Below are positions 53,491 to 63,527 of a stretch of DNA of 64,000 nt, one piece after another (within the stretch, counting starts at the first letter, position 1; every line of letters starts with the position of its first letter). The notes below the pieces were generated by a model. It did no database searches. It worked only from the letters and a program-made list of their open reading frames with translations, and had not been told where the DNA came from. Source of the stretch: Cyanidiococcus yangmingshanensis (lineage: Eukaryota > Rhodophyta > Bangiophyceae > Cyanidiales > Cyanidiaceae). The stretch covers positions 558,001-622,000 of the forward strand of contig VWRR01000007.1 in the NCBI GenBank assembly GCA_013995675.1, written 5' to 3'. Made by a program: the position numbers and the translations under genes.

Positions 53491-53729
53491 TTACTTTTTC
53501 TCTTGAAACGGGGCATAACTTGGAAAAATTCCGGTGAAATCGTCATACTGGGGGTGCGTGTGCTCTTTCGGAGGCTTGGAGTTGCAGTCGCGCGTCGCCA
53601 AGCGCCATCGTGATCATGCTCTTTTTGGTGACTGCTCAGGCAGCGCCGGTCTGAAGACGGGCGCGAGCGCTCGGAAAGTGATTTGGGAAAGGTGTTTGAC
53701 AGCCGCGGCGTACAGGGGAGTACCAGCAT
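53491..53729 (-). CDS. Possible small gene, unrecognised
   Basis: From ATG 53727-53729, three frames read naturally in succession if one surplus base is allowed at an A5 run and one at a C5 run (pieces RLSNTFPKSLSERSRPSS, ITMALGDARLQLQASE, YDDFTGIFPSYAPFQEKK), about 79 residues. No family recognised. It could be chance. Confidence 0.25.
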
Positions 53730-53996
53730 AATCCGCAGCGACCGCGACTCAGGCCAGAGAACCAGTCGCTCCAAGTGGTTTATCAACGAAACAGTTTCCC
53801 GCTAAATCTCGTGCATCGCATGCTTGGTCTCGTCTATCTTGACTGATGACGTAACGGTTGCTCGTTGAATATAAATTGTGACTGTTGGATACGTGTGGTG
53901 AATAGGAAGTTTACGCGAAATGCGATCTTGAAATTTATCAGTAGGAGCGAAATCCCCGAAACTTTGAGATGATCTCGATCACGATCGCGTTTCGGT

Positions 53997-54303
53997 ATGC
54001 TCACCGTCACTGGCCAGCTTTCGTATCCAAGGGATATCGCGATGGTCGTGAACCCACTGGAACGACGAGAAGTGCAGCTCGTTGGCGCCACTCATCTGGA
54101 TGCTCTGGAACAGAGCTCACCTTCGACTGGGGGTACGCTCTCAGAAGTTACAAGTCGCCGATGCCACGAATGGATCTGTCTGGATGCGCGTCTCGCAACA
54201 GCAATATCATCAAAATGTCTGCGCACTGCTTTTGGCGACCGAATACCTCATCGTATGGCACGCCGCTCTTCATCGTGATGCACCTCGAAACTTAATACAA
54301 TGA
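53997..54303 (+). CDS. Probable small gene (~101 residues), unrecognised
   Basis: ATG 53997 opens a frame with acidic and basic residues in normal balance (NPLERREVQLVGATHLDALEQ). At a G5 run near 54130 one surplus base leads to a second frame (SQKLQVADATNGSVWMRVS, then LLLATEYLIVWHAALHRDAP) ending at TGA 54301-54303. The small protein mixes beta-like and helical stretches and has no signal peptide. I know no family for it. Support is the composition on both sides of a homopolymer step that matches the pattern in conserved genes. Confidence 0.4.
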
Positions 54304-54926
54304 AGGAATGACGGAAAACAAGAAGCAGACTATCAAAGGTGAGCATGCATAACCAACGTCAACATGACTCTACAGCCATCAAGCTCGTTTCCGAACTCGA
54401 TGCCGCCACCCAAATACCTCATTCGATGATCGATGAACAGTAAAAAAATTCGCCGATACAGCCTGTGCTGCCCCTCTTCTTGGGAGAAACCTCTCTCTGC
54501 ACGCACGGTGACGGCACGAATCCGCCCCATTGTTACAGAAACAAGGGGCGAGCATGAAGCGAGAGAATCGTTCACGCCGATTGCGTCTGCATCCTGCAAG
54601 CTGCCGCTTCGACAGTACCGCTCATGGTTAGATGTGCGATCCGAATGCTCGTTGATCAGCCTCAATCATCACTTATTCAGTGATGAAAAGATTTCATAGA
54701 GCCTGAAAAGCCTCAAGCCACCGCAGACACCAGCCAGTGCGGAGAACATCCATCCACCATACGCTATGTTGGCGCTCGAATCGATCCGTCCCGGTGGTGT
54801 CCCGCGCGGCCCGCCACCGATCCGTTCGAATCCGCGGGTCGCAGCCGAATACACCATCGAGTGACACCGACAGAGCGGGTAGGCGTGTCGAGCGCGCTTT
54901 CGACTCGGCTCAACCACTGGGAGACG
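54304..54926. other. Intergenic before the TPT-family transporter
   Basis: 623 bases. An 88-codon ATG-started ORF at 54433-54699 (plus) and an overlapping 110-codon minus ORF are both open; neither is recognised and they exclude each other. Confidence 0.35.
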
Positions 54927-56017
54927 ATGTTGTCAACGCAAACGTCGCTTGATGTATCGAAAGAGAGCCATCAAGCTTCTATGGATAGAGGAAACGAAGA
55001 ATGGACTCGTGAACGACCCAGTTTATGGAAGCGGCTTGCTCAGATGAACGCGGCTGAGTTGGTAACGGCGGGAACGATGACCTTGAACTTTCTCTCCTCA
55101 ACGTGTATCGTCGTGGCGAACAAGTACGCGATGGATAGCATGGGGTTCCATTTTGGTTCAACACTTACACTATTCCATTTTATATGCACCTCTGCGCTCC
55201 TCTACGTGACCACTCGATGTCTTGGACTGTTTGAGCGCAAGCCGTGCGACCTTCGCAAGATTGCGAAACTCGCTGCAGGCGCTGCCGGTTTCGTGGTGCT
55301 GACGAACCTTTCGCTTCAGCACAACTCGATTGGGTTTTATCAGGTCATGAAAGTCATGACAACGCCCACCATCGTGGTCATTGAGGCGATCTTTTACCAG
55401 AAACACTTGGAGAATAGGTTGAAACTGGCACTGACGCCGGTCTGCCTGGGTGTTGTTCTGACGACAACCACTGACTTTCGGCTCAATTTGACGGGGACGC
55501 TCATCGCCACAGCTGGCGTTTTGGTCACGTCCTTGTACCAGATCTGGTCTGGAACGTTGCAAAAATCGCTTCAGTTGAATGCTCTCCAGCTGCAGTACTA
55601 TACTTCACCGCTAAGTGCCGTGTTCTTGCTGCCGTTTGTGCCACTGCTGGACAACTGGCGCCCGAGACACGTGGACAGTATCTTCAACTATGACTTTACG
55701 ATCGACCGACTGGCGGTCATCTCAGTCACCGGTCTCCTGGCTTTTTGGTGAACGTGAGTATCTTTATGGTTATCGGGCGAACCAGTCCTGTTACTTACAA
55801 TGTCCTGGGTCATGCGAAAACGGCTGTGATCATTGCCAGTGATTTTCTGTTCTTTGGTCGGCCGACAGATCTGCGAAATATTGCCGGGGTGGTCCTTACC
55901 ATGGCTGGTGTAATCTGGTACACCCATTTGAAACTGGAAGACCAGCGGAGCGGAGGCCAACCATCGGCAGTCGCGCCCACGAAAGGCGTTGACAAATCCG
56001 ACTCGACCAGTCTCTGA
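54927..56017 (+). CDS. TPT-family nucleotide-sugar/phosphate translocator (SLC35E3/UXT-like)
   Basis: About 363 residues, roughly ten membrane helices, from ATG 54927. Members exchange nucleotide sugars or phosphorylated sugars across Golgi, ER or plastid membranes. Characteristic stretches: NFLSSTCIVVANKYAMD, TLFHFICTSALL, NLSLQHNSIGFYQVMKVMTTPTIV in family order, YQKHLENRLKLAL, and LNALQLQYYTSPLSA. They resemble the SLC35E3 and plant UDP-xylose transporter branch, which suggests a Golgi nucleotide-sugar carrier, not a plastid translocator; no transit peptide is seen. The frame stops at 55749, directly at a T5 run (55742-55746); with one more T the reading continues as LVNVSIFMVIGRTSPVTYNVLGHAKT-type sequence, the normal helix 9 region, to 56017. 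This is the clearest missing-base case in the window. Confidence 0.88.
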
Positions 56018-57425
56018 TGTGGTCGCTCTTTCGCTGGCATCTGTTGGGTGGCGCGATGAGTACGGCATCACCGTGATCGATGTTTTCTAAAGATCCGTAC
56101 GCAGGGTTCTTTCAAGTCTATGACCGTGGCTTGCTTGCCATGTGGATAAAAGCCCTGGTGCAGGTTGGTTGCCGAAGCAGATAAAACGAGGTAGAGGCTG
56201 AGACCCGCTACCAGGCGAGCGGCTTCGAGCTTTTACGTGTTCACTAGGCTGCGAGCTTTCGTTTTGGAATGCCGTCGCCAATGCGGCGTAACCCGGCAAT
56301 GGTTTGGTTCCCTAAATTGGTGGTCTCTCTCGCCCGATACTTCACGGGAAATGAGTCAGAGCATGAGACGGAACATGCCATCATTGCAGGGAAATGGAGA
56401 CGCGTTTTCGCCCTGGGCTCGTTCACCCATCAAGGAATCAGACCAATTCATCAATGGTGATGAATCTGAAAATCCTACTCACCCAGCTACGGAATTAGTT
56501 TGTCACCTCCTGGCGTCTCAGAGCGAACGCAGGCGTCCGTAGGAATCTGAGTGCTTTATGCGGGGAAATCATTTCGACAGTTACAACCACATCGACACTT
56601 CATGGAGCACGACGGCCACATGGACGAAGAACTTTGTTGATTTCACGAGGGCGTGCCTTACGTGAAACATTCATGGCGGATACAGATTCGATATCGGATA
56701 CAATCGCATCGAGAATTCATGGAGCACGACGGCCACATGGACGACGAACTTTGTTGATTTCGCGAGGGCGTGCCTCACACGAAACATTCATGGCGGATAC
56801 AGATTCGATATCGAATTGGTCCGATGGTCTCCATGCGCTCCCGCTGGGGAAATCGACCGAGACTCTCCACCGGACAGAGTCCTTTCTCAGTCTGTTCGAC
56901 TGATTCCGCAGGGATCTGGTTCGTGATCGCTCTTTCTCAGTGGGCAAACTAAGCGAACCGTTCTCGAAGTTCTTAACGCCCGTTACCAAGTCAGGATTTT
57001 TCTAACCCGGTTGAAAGTATAGCATGTTCACACTCATACAGAGTTGGTCTCTGGATTGGATTTCATAGTCTTACCCAACAAAGGGGTAATTCATGTACAA
57101 GATGAAGCGATGCATTGCTCAGCCGAACGCTTATCAGGTCATGAACGTCTGCAGGCGCCGCAAATCTTGCGCTGGCCTCCATCGAATGACGCCCGCATGA
57201 TGTGTATGATCGTTTGTACTGGGGCTCAGGGCGATCCCACCCCAGGCCGATTCGACTGTTGACAGAGGTGAGACCGCATCGCGTCAAGCCAAAGTCGGCA
57301 TGAGCAATGCTCATCGGCAACTTCGACGTTGAACAGGCGTCACTCGCTTGCAAGGGCGGTTCCGACAGCCAACAATTCTAGCACACGTCACTTAAACATC
57401 ATCTCATTGAGATAGGCATCCGGTT
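56018..57425. other. Intergenic, convergent 3' ends, with 117-bp tandem duplication
   Basis: 1.4 kb between the TPT transporter (+) and the GT25-like gene (-). Besides the duplication, a 90-codon minus-strand open frame (56989-56717) reads into the repeat but has no ATG near its start. No gene called. Confidence 0.4.
56590..56815. repeat. 117-bp tandem duplication, two diverged copies
   Basis: Copy 1 begins at 56590 and copy 2 at 56707, offset 117 bases, and they match for about 100 bases with around six to eight substitutions. On minus each copy carries a GT donor-like word at the same place (GTAAGG in one, GTGAGG in the other). The 117-base period is a multiple of three, but the substitutions are not biased to third positions, so it is probably non-coding. 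Confidence 0.9.
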
Positions 57426-58502
57426 CTAAGAAAACAAACGGCAGAACGAGGCTCGTTCCAGGTTCGCCTCCATCGCCTTGGTTGCGGACAAGTAATACCA
57501 CTCCTTCTTGTTTTCACCGGTTAGATAACTCTTCGCCTCGCCATATTCAAAAAAGTAAGGTGGCCAAAGTACTCTAGTGGTCTCCTTGTTGTATATGACA
57601 TCCACGTCGGCGACCCCGCCTGAACGGATGACCTTATTGACATCGATCGTGTTGAGGCTCCCCTCCAGGCGAAAGCGTTGGAGGATTTGTTCCGCTCCCA
57701 GCGCTGACAGTGCATATGCCGCTGTGCCATAGGTCAGATGCCGCACATGGGGCAGCACAAAACGCGCTGTGCAGTTGATGCCCAGCGTTTCAAGCTTCAG
57801 CTCATCGGAGTATCCACCGCGCAGAAGCGAGACAAGTTTCAGCTCCATCTGAAGGACTGGGCGGCTCTTCGTGCATGCTGACGCCACAATATCCGCCACT
57901 GCGTTATCCCATAGCGGCAAAATCTCTAACGACGCGTCGTCTTCAACCACCAGGGTTGTGCGGCAGCCGGCACTGCGAACCCATAGTAGTGCCATGAGAT
58001 GGGATACGGAACAAGCCAGCGGCGCATTGATTTTTTCGCGTTCCACACTGCTGGTGAATGCAAAGAAACGCTCTTGCCTCTCAGCAAGAGATGAGGTCTG
58101 ATTAGTGTCGTTCGCGTAGGCGTCCTCGAGGTCGCGGACGGAAACGCCCCGAAGGTGCAGCACGTTCGGTTGCTGACCAAACCACTCGACCACGCGTGCG
58201 AGACCCGGACTACGCGGTTTCGCGTCAAGGCCAACTATCGCAAAACAATGATCGCTTTTATCAAGGGAGAGTTTCTTCCAGACTTGGTTTTTCAAGTCGT
58301 CGCCCACGTGCCAGACACGGAACGCTGGTTTGTCCGGCTGCAAACTCGCCTCGCGGTTGGGTCTACCTTGAAGCCATCGGTCTCGCCAAATTATCACCAG
58401 AACAAGCACGCACAAGGTTACTGTGACCAGAAGCACAAAACGGCACCACTGTCGTGCTCGAGGAACAGTCCTTGGGCTCGCCCAGTGGCCGTTTTCTCGC
58501 AT
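57426..58502 (-). CDS. Type II membrane GT25-like glycosyltransferase
   Basis: 358 residues from ATG 58500-58502. A short basic cytosolic tail is followed by one membrane helix (FVLLVTVTLCVLVLVIIW), then a lumenal domain, the layout of Golgi enzymes. In the domain, LACSVSHLMALLWV followed by TTLVVEDDASLEIL corresponds to the GCxLSH and EDD elements of GT25 (LPS beta-1,4-galactosyltransferases and collagen galactosyltransferases), the acidic motif binding the metal and nucleotide sugar. YGTAAYALSALGAEQIL follows at the right distance. Two N-glycosylation sequons (NDT near NQT, and NCT) are visible. The acceptor is unknown. One intact frame. Together with the upstream transporter it fits Golgi glycan synthesis. 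Confidence 0.65.
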   Translation of the reverse strand: MRENGHWASPRTVPRARQWCRFVLLVTVTLCVLVLVIIWRDRWLQGRPNREASLQPDKPAFRVWHVGDDLKNQVWKKLSLDKSDHCFAIVGLDAKPRSPGLARVVEWFGQQPNVLHLRGVSVRDLEDAYANDTNQTSSLAERQERFFAFTSSVEREKINAPLACSVSHLMALLWVRSAGCRTTLVVEDDASLEILPLWDNAVADIVASACTKSRPVLQMELKLVSLLRGGYSDELKLETLGINCTARFVLPHVRHLTYGTAAYALSALGAEQILQRFRLEGSLNTIDVNKVIRSGGVADVDVIYNKETTRVLWPPYFFEYGEAKSYLTGENKKEWYYLSATKAMEANLERASFCRLFS

Positions 58503-59239
58503 GGCGCGAGACCACACAAAGGACGCACGCGTACGCTAAGCGAACTACGCACAAACGCACGCAAGCGGTCCTGAATCCGTGCATCGGCTCCGCGGACACG
58601 TGTCATCATCCTCGTCGATGTTTCGGGGGTGGCGTGGCGCCCCGATGATGCGCCCCGCCTCGGGGTGTCGAGGCGCCGCCCACTGGGAGCCGCATCCCTA
58701 AATCCAGGAGTTCTACAACCACCGTCTCTAGTTGAACATCACCAATATTTAGACACATGATTGGATACCATATCACAGACAAATACGTTGTTATGACGCA
58801 CGCGACGCTGGTTATTCGTGTGCACGAACGGCGACGACCTGTTGCGCGTCGTACCGGGACGACAGCGGCCTTGGGCGGGACACGCCCGAGTCGATGACGC
58901 GCAGTCCTGTCTTGTTGCCGCCGCGATCGGCGCGCTCGATGCCGCACGCGGTGGCGCACGGCCTGGCACAATCGATGGCCCTGCGGCACGACGAGGCCTG
59001 GCCTTGAGGTGTAGCGCGAGCGCCTCTGGACGCTGTCTCGGCCGACAGGCACGGCGTTCGTCGGTCGGCGCCGCTGCCTCGACGGTTGCGCTGGTCGATC
59101 TCTCGAGGCCACGGATGTGTTTGTGTGCGAATGTGTGGGCAGGCGCGCACCGACGACCTAGCGTGGTCGCTTCGAACGTGTTCGTTTCATCGTTCTTGAG
59201 AAGCTCTGTCTGTGGACTCATTCAGGTGAAACGTTAGCG
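58503..59239. other. Divergent intergenic with GC-rich island
   Basis: 737 bases between the GT25-like (-) and TDT (+) genes. From about 58600 to 59120 GC content is visibly higher than around it, with CpG-rich runs and long ORFs on both strands that look compositional. Contains the hairpin CCCCG-CCT-CGGGG at 58653-58665. Confidence 0.5.
58653..58665. other. GC-rich hairpin
   Basis: Perfect 5-bp stem CCCCG/CGGGG with loop CCT, inside a stretch of GGCGCC palindromes. Could be a structured 5' UTR element of the GT25-like transcript or simply composition. Confidence 0.5.
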
Positions 59240-60421
59240 ATGGTGTTGAAAATACCTCGACCGCTTACGAAAGTGGCGGGTCCGAAGGAAATTGTCCGCC
59301 AGTTCGTACCGAGTTGGTTTGCTGTCACCATGGGTACGGGCATTCTCGCGGTGGTGATCTATGATTTTCCGTTTCCCTTCTCTCACCAGTCTGATCTAGG
59401 CTGGGCGTACTGGTTCTTCAATGTCGGTTTGTTTTCACTCTTCAGTGTCCTGTTTTTGAGTCGCTGGATATTTTTCTTCAAGGATGCAGTTCCGATGTTT
59501 CAGCACCCAGTGCAGTCGATGTTTCTGGGCGCGATACCTATGGGCCTCGCGACGATTGTGAACGGGCTCGTTCTTTTTGGAACGCCACACTGGGGGAATG
59601 CAGCAACTGTCGCCGCGATAGCCCTTTGGTTCGTTGATGTTGGTTTGTCGGTTCTTACCGGACTCTTGGTACCCATTTTCATGGTGACTTCGCATGACCA
59701 TACTCTTGAAATGATGACTGCAGTTTGGGTTCTGCCTGTTGTGCCTGCAGAGGTCGCCGCAGCGAGTGGTGGGCTCTTGCTGTCCGTGGTTCAGAATCAG
59801 CGAATGGCTCAGTACATTGCTTTTATAAGTATGCTTTTGTGGGGGTTCTCGGTTCCGCTCGCGTTCAGTATTCTGGTCGTGTTCTTCCTGCGCCTTGTAT
59901 TGCACAAACTTCCACCGTCAGATCTCATCATTAGCTGCTTGCTTCCGCTGGGTCCGATCGGCACGGCCGCTTTGGCCGCGGCGGAACTTGGTATCAATGC
60001 GCGTCGCACGTTTGAGGTCAGTGGTGATGGCCTCGCAGCGTACGCATTTCGGAGCCTCGCTGAAGCGAGCCCAGCAATCGGCATCTTGGTTGCCTCTGTC
60101 CTATGGGGCTATGGAGCTTGGTGGCTTGTGGTTGCCATCTTCGCTATTGGAAGGACGATCAAAAAGCAATTGCCGTTCAATCTGGGCTGGTGGGGCCTTA
60201 TCTTCCCGCTGGGCGTATTCACCGCAGCGACAGTGGATCTGTACAAACTGACTGGCTTCTATCTGTTTCGAATACCCGCAGCTGTCTTTATTTGTGTGTT
60301 GTTTGTGCTTTGGTGGATTGTCATGATCCACACTTTTATGCGGGCGTACTCGGGGGAGTTGTTCTATGCACCATGCCTTGGACCGAGACAGGTTTGCACT
60401 CAGAATGAGCTTGAGATATAA
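59240..60421 (+). CDS. TDT-family transporter / SLAC1-type anion channel (TehA, Mae1, Ssu1 superfamily)
   Basis: 393 residues, ATG 59240, one frame, about ten membrane helices. The family includes malate permease Mae1, sulfite exporter Ssu1, TehA and the plant anion channel SLAC1. Landmarks are PSWFAVTMGTGILAVV at the first helix, HPVQSMFLGAIPMGLAT, HTLEMMTAVWVLPVVPAEVA, and NLGWWGLIFPLGVFTAAT near the end, all strong family features. GWWGLIFPLG and the early SWFAVTMGTG lean to the Mae1/Ssu1 branch. An acid-living alga could use it to export sulfite or organic acids; substrate is inference. No targeting peptide. Confidence 0.88.
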   Translation: MVLKIPRPLTKVAGPKEIVRQFVPSWFAVTMGTGILAVVIYDFPFPFSHQSDLGWAYWFFNVGLFSLFSVLFLSRWIFFFKDAVPMFQHPVQSMFLGAIPMGLATIVNGLVLFGTPHWGNAATVAAIALWFVDVGLSVLTGLLVPIFMVTSHDHTLEMMTAVWVLPVVPAEVAAASGGLLLSVVQNQRMAQYIAFISMLLWGFSVPLAFSILVVFFLRLVLHKLPPSDLIISCLLPLGPIGTAALAAAELGINARRTFEVSGDGLAAYAFRSLAEASPAIGILVASVLWGYGAWWLVVAIFAIGRTIKKQLPFNLGWWGLIFPLGVFTAATVDLYKLTGFYLFRIPAAVFICVLFVLWWIVMIHTFMRAYSGELFYAPCLGPRQVCTQNELEI

Positions 60422-61048
60422 GGCTGAAATTGCTTGTGGCATGTACGGTACAACCGAACGATATCAGGGTTACTCAAATGATCAGCGTTACTCTGAGGTG
60501 TTCAGAGCGGCCTCTAAAAGACACGGTCAGTCGGATACGTGAAGGTTTCCCGGTTCGGGGCCAGATTCACCTCCAGCCTAAAACGTGTATGCGAATCGCT
60601 GCCATTACTGAGCCGGAACTTGATGTGTCTTCGAAGAGAAGCATTCATGATAATTATGGTACACTATCTGGACCGATTCTTCGATAATCGCAATCCCATC
60701 ACACCTCTCATCCCTAAAAAGGCCATTGATGAATCGCTTGAACCGGGGCTGGAGACGAAACCATCTCGCATGGTTCTTTCAGAGGTGCTTTTGACGTCAA
60801 GACCGGAAGAGAATATAAACTGCCGCTCAAGGTAGTCTCGGAGCACGTTCATCGACGAGGGTTGCCAAGCTTGATTCCGTTTCCCTGTTACCGGTCACCA
60901 GATAATCGTCAGGCGAAACCAATAAACCGAAAGGGAGTACGGCTGGATCTTCTCAGATGAAGGCCTCAGTCAAAGTGACAAAGCGCCATCCACGCAATAG
61001 CTCACCGTGCTCGCTGCTCTACCTTTCCAAGTTCGCACCAAACCCAAT
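60422..61048. other. 627-base gap after the TDT gene
   Basis: From ATG 60478 a frame (MISVTLRCSERPLKDTVSRI) and, one base on near 60655, a second frame to 60835 are open and balanced, giving about 119 residues of no known family. It is only 56 bases from the TDT stop. Kept as a weak possibility. Confidence 0.25.
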
Positions 61049-61386
61049 TCATAGGCGCTCTATATAGGGATCCATCTCCTCTCTGTTCAAGCTAGACATC
61101 CTTCGAATTTGGGAGCGAAATTGAATATATTCACAAAGAAATTCCCACGATTGCGTTTCATCCACTGCGGAGGATCGCGGTACCACTTCCAAGGGTCTCG
61201 TATTCGTCCGCGCTTCACCCATCCGCGGGAATGGAATTTTTCTCTGCTGCGCACCAGCTTCGATGATACCGATACCAGCGAAAATGTCTCGCTTTAACCA
61301 AAACAATGCCTGCCCCAAGGTTTCTAGGTTTCGTGCTTGCGCAATTTTAGGTCCGCCTCGGGTGCGGTTTCCGTGCAAGCGACCAT
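61049..61386 (-). CDS. Probable small gene (~112 residues), unrecognised
   Basis: ATG 61384-61386 begins MVACTETAPEADLK, which passes at an A4 run (about 61344-61348) with one missing base into the main frame (ARNLETLGQALFWLKRD, FAGIGIIEAGAQQRK, SWEFLCEYIQFRSQIRRM) ending DPYIERL at 61049. The main frame by itself has no early ATG and is closed by a TAG upstream. Composition, with many Glu and aromatic residues, is unlike a shadow frame. No family recognised. Confidence 0.4.
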
Positions 61387-62177
61387 CGCTAGGCTAGGAA
61401 GCTTCAAGCTCCACACATGGGTTGTTTCCGGAGCTCGTCAACTACTCTAAAAACTCTTACACAATTCAACAGAAGAGAAAATGCACACTGGGAATGGCAA
61501 ACAAGTACCACGAAAGTTCGCGTCTAGCGTACCCGCGTTCCCAAAGGTTAAAAACCCAAACTTTTCGGAAAATGATCAGGAAAAAGAGCCGGTTTCAAGT
61601 CCCTCATCCAACAGACCTTATACGCCAAGAAAGGTAAGTCGCCTTGAAGCCTAGCGCATCAAGCACGCGGGTCGAACGAAAGTATGCGACGCTGACGAAA
61701 ACTGTCTTGACTTGTTCATTCTCTCTGGGTGTTTACCTATGGCAACCTTCAGAATAGTGGGATTTCACAGTTTCAGTTTCGTGACTTTGACGCGGACTCT
61801 TTCGTGCATCTCCCGAGAATATCGAACGTTAAGCTCTTCCATATTTTCGTTCTCCCATTCATCAGAGACATACATTTAAGCTCTTCCATATTTTCGTTCT
61901 CCCATTCATCAGAGACATACATATTGCTTGGATCGCGCGCTCGGTCCGAGGCCGCACCGAGTCGATCGAGAAGAAAACGTTTTCGATTGAAGCCCTGGTG
62001 GCCATCTCGGCGAATAATAGGCATTGCGACCGGTGCTTCTTGAACGCGCACCTGTTCGTATCGTGTCTGCACACCAAGAGGCCCATAGGAACCCGATTCG
62101 GGAGAGTTTCTGCTTCACGACGCTTTCACAACAAGACTTGTTTGCTGGTTTGTTCGGATCCAGTGAAGGTCTCGCTG
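61387..62177. other. Intergenic with 47-bp tandem duplication, OS-9 promoter side
   Basis: 791 bases. GTAAGT at 61633 on plus could be a donor of a 5' UTR intron, but I cannot fix an acceptor. The frame of the OS-9 gene is open upstream of its ATG without another ATG. Confidence 0.4.
61829..61922. repeat. Perfect 47-bp tandem duplication (two copies)
   Basis: Copy 1 is 61829-61875 and copy 2 is 61876-61922, identical. The period is not a multiple of three. It lies about 260-350 bases upstream of the OS-9-like start codon. Confidence 0.95.
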
Positions 62178-63527
62178 ATGCTCACCCGGCGGTTTCTGGC
62201 CAGGTCAGTCGTACTCCTGCTGCTGCTCGAAACAAGCACGCTTCTCTCGTGGTCTAGATCAACGCTGTTTTTGGGAGCGAGTGCTGCTACGCTTCCAATT
62301 GCGGAAGAGATTCTGCGACCAGGGTTCAGACTCTTTCCACGCACTCAACAGTCTGAGGCCAACGCGATTTTCTTTCGTGACTTGCTGCTCCCGACGGTCA
62401 CCTATAGTATCCATGATGCGCCGGATTCCGTTCTGTATCCGACGGAAACCACAGCGACAAACTTTGCGCAGCCAACGACAGAGACCTCATTTTTCGATGC
62501 AAGGAACTGGAGCGAGGTTATAAGAATGAATGACTCACAAGGCAGGTTGCATATTTGCCGAAGCCCAGGCGAGCAGCGTTCAGCCACCAACGTCGATCTC
62601 GCTGGAGGCCCGGACTCGCACCAGAATGCAACGGTTGACATGGACGAGCTACTCTATCGTCTTCTGGCAGATAAGTGTTTCTATCGCCAGGAAGGATGGT
62701 GGGTTTTCGAGTTTTGCTTCCTGAGACACGTGCGACACTTCCATTGGGAGAGACGTCGTTCGAGCCCCCGGGAGCAGCAATTGCTTCGCGAGGAGCTCGC
62801 ATCGCTCTCTAATCAGCACAGTTTTCCAGAAGGAGCCAACGGTGAGGCTGGGCGGAAACGTTTCCTCAAATTGCTTCTGCACGCGCAACATATTCCTATC
62901 GATGGAAGTGTCAATCTGGTAATGAAAGACGAGGTCTGTATGGGTCATTACGACAAGTCCCTCGATCAGGAAATGAAGAGAAATCGGACACTTGAAATGT
63001 ATCCTTCGTCGGTAGTGAATCCAGGCGAGTATTCATCAATATCCAAGGAACCGCTCCTTCCGATGGCCTCGCCGCTGAATGATACAGAAAAGTCTTCGGA
63101 GGCGGATGGTCGCATACTGCGCGGCCTGGACGGCCTCGCTCGCTCCACCCATCTTGTTCAGCCGTACACCAAGGATGGGGACTTTTGCGATGTAACTGGC
63201 CGACCACGTCACACCAAAGTTCTCTACCGATGTGTCGACGATGTTCCGGGGTTTGCACTCGCCACCCATACCATGGCGGGCGCTTCGTTTATTGCATCCG
63301 TACAAGAACGAAGCACCTGTGAATACGAGTTGGTTTTTGTGACCGATGCAGTCTGCATGCACCCCGCGTTTGGTTCTTCAGCACGTCGCTCCATCCCCAT
63401 TGTCTGCGAACGTCTAGAAAAAGCAGCGTCTACAATCAACTTCGCGCCAGATGTAGACATTGAAAATGAGTCTCGTCGTTCGACGGAGGCCGGAGCGCGT
63501 GAGTCACACGCCGATGTTGTTCGATAG
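62178..63527 (+). CDS. OS-9/Yos9-like ER lectin with MRH domain
   Basis: 449 residues from ATG 62178, which begins a clear signal peptide (RRFLARSVVLLLLLETSTLL). OS-9/Yos9/XTP3-B lectins bind trimmed mannose on misfolded glycoproteins and pass them to the HRD1 ubiquitin ligase. The MRH (PRKCSH-type) domain is split by a long insert: CFYRQEGWWVFEFCFLRHVRHFHWE supplies the WW and Q/H-type part in two blocks, and after about 130 variable residues GDFCDVTGRPRHTKVLYRCVD then ERSTCEYELVFVTDAVCMHP complete it. The paired cysteines, the R in GRPR, and E and Y in CEYEL match the mannose-6-phosphate-receptor homology pocket. Several N-x-S/T sites. No HDEL at the end. Confidence 0.85.
   Translation: MLTRRFLARSVVLLLLLETSTLLSWSRSTLFLGASAATLPIAEEILRPGFRLFPRTQQSEANAIFFRDLLLPTVTYSIHDAPDSVLYPTETTATNFAQPTTETSFFDARNWSEVIRMNDSQGRLHICRSPGEQRSATNVDLAGGPDSHQNATVDMDELLYRLLADKCFYRQEGWWVFEFCFLRHVRHFHWERRRSSPREQQLLREELASLSNQHSFPEGANGEAGRKRFLKLLLHAQHIPIDGSVNLVMKDEVCMGHYDKSLDQEMKRNRTLEMYPSSVVNPGEYSSISKEPLLPMASPLNDTEKSSEADGRILRGLDGLARSTHLVQPYTKDGDFCDVTGRPRHTKVLYRCVDDVPGFALATHTMAGASFIASVQERSTCEYELVFVTDAVCMHPAFGSSARRSIPIVCERLEKAASTINFAPDVDIENESRRSTEAGARESHADVVR

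Noticed and set aside
58739-59221. Long minus-strand and plus-strand ORFs in the GC-rich island
   Set aside because: High GC lowers stop frequency on all frames; both strands are open and no domain is visible.
61632-61760. Intron from GTAAGT at 61633 linking an upstream ORF to downstream sequence
   Set aside because: No convincing branch site, and the joined reading ends inside the 47-bp repeat without any recognisable product.
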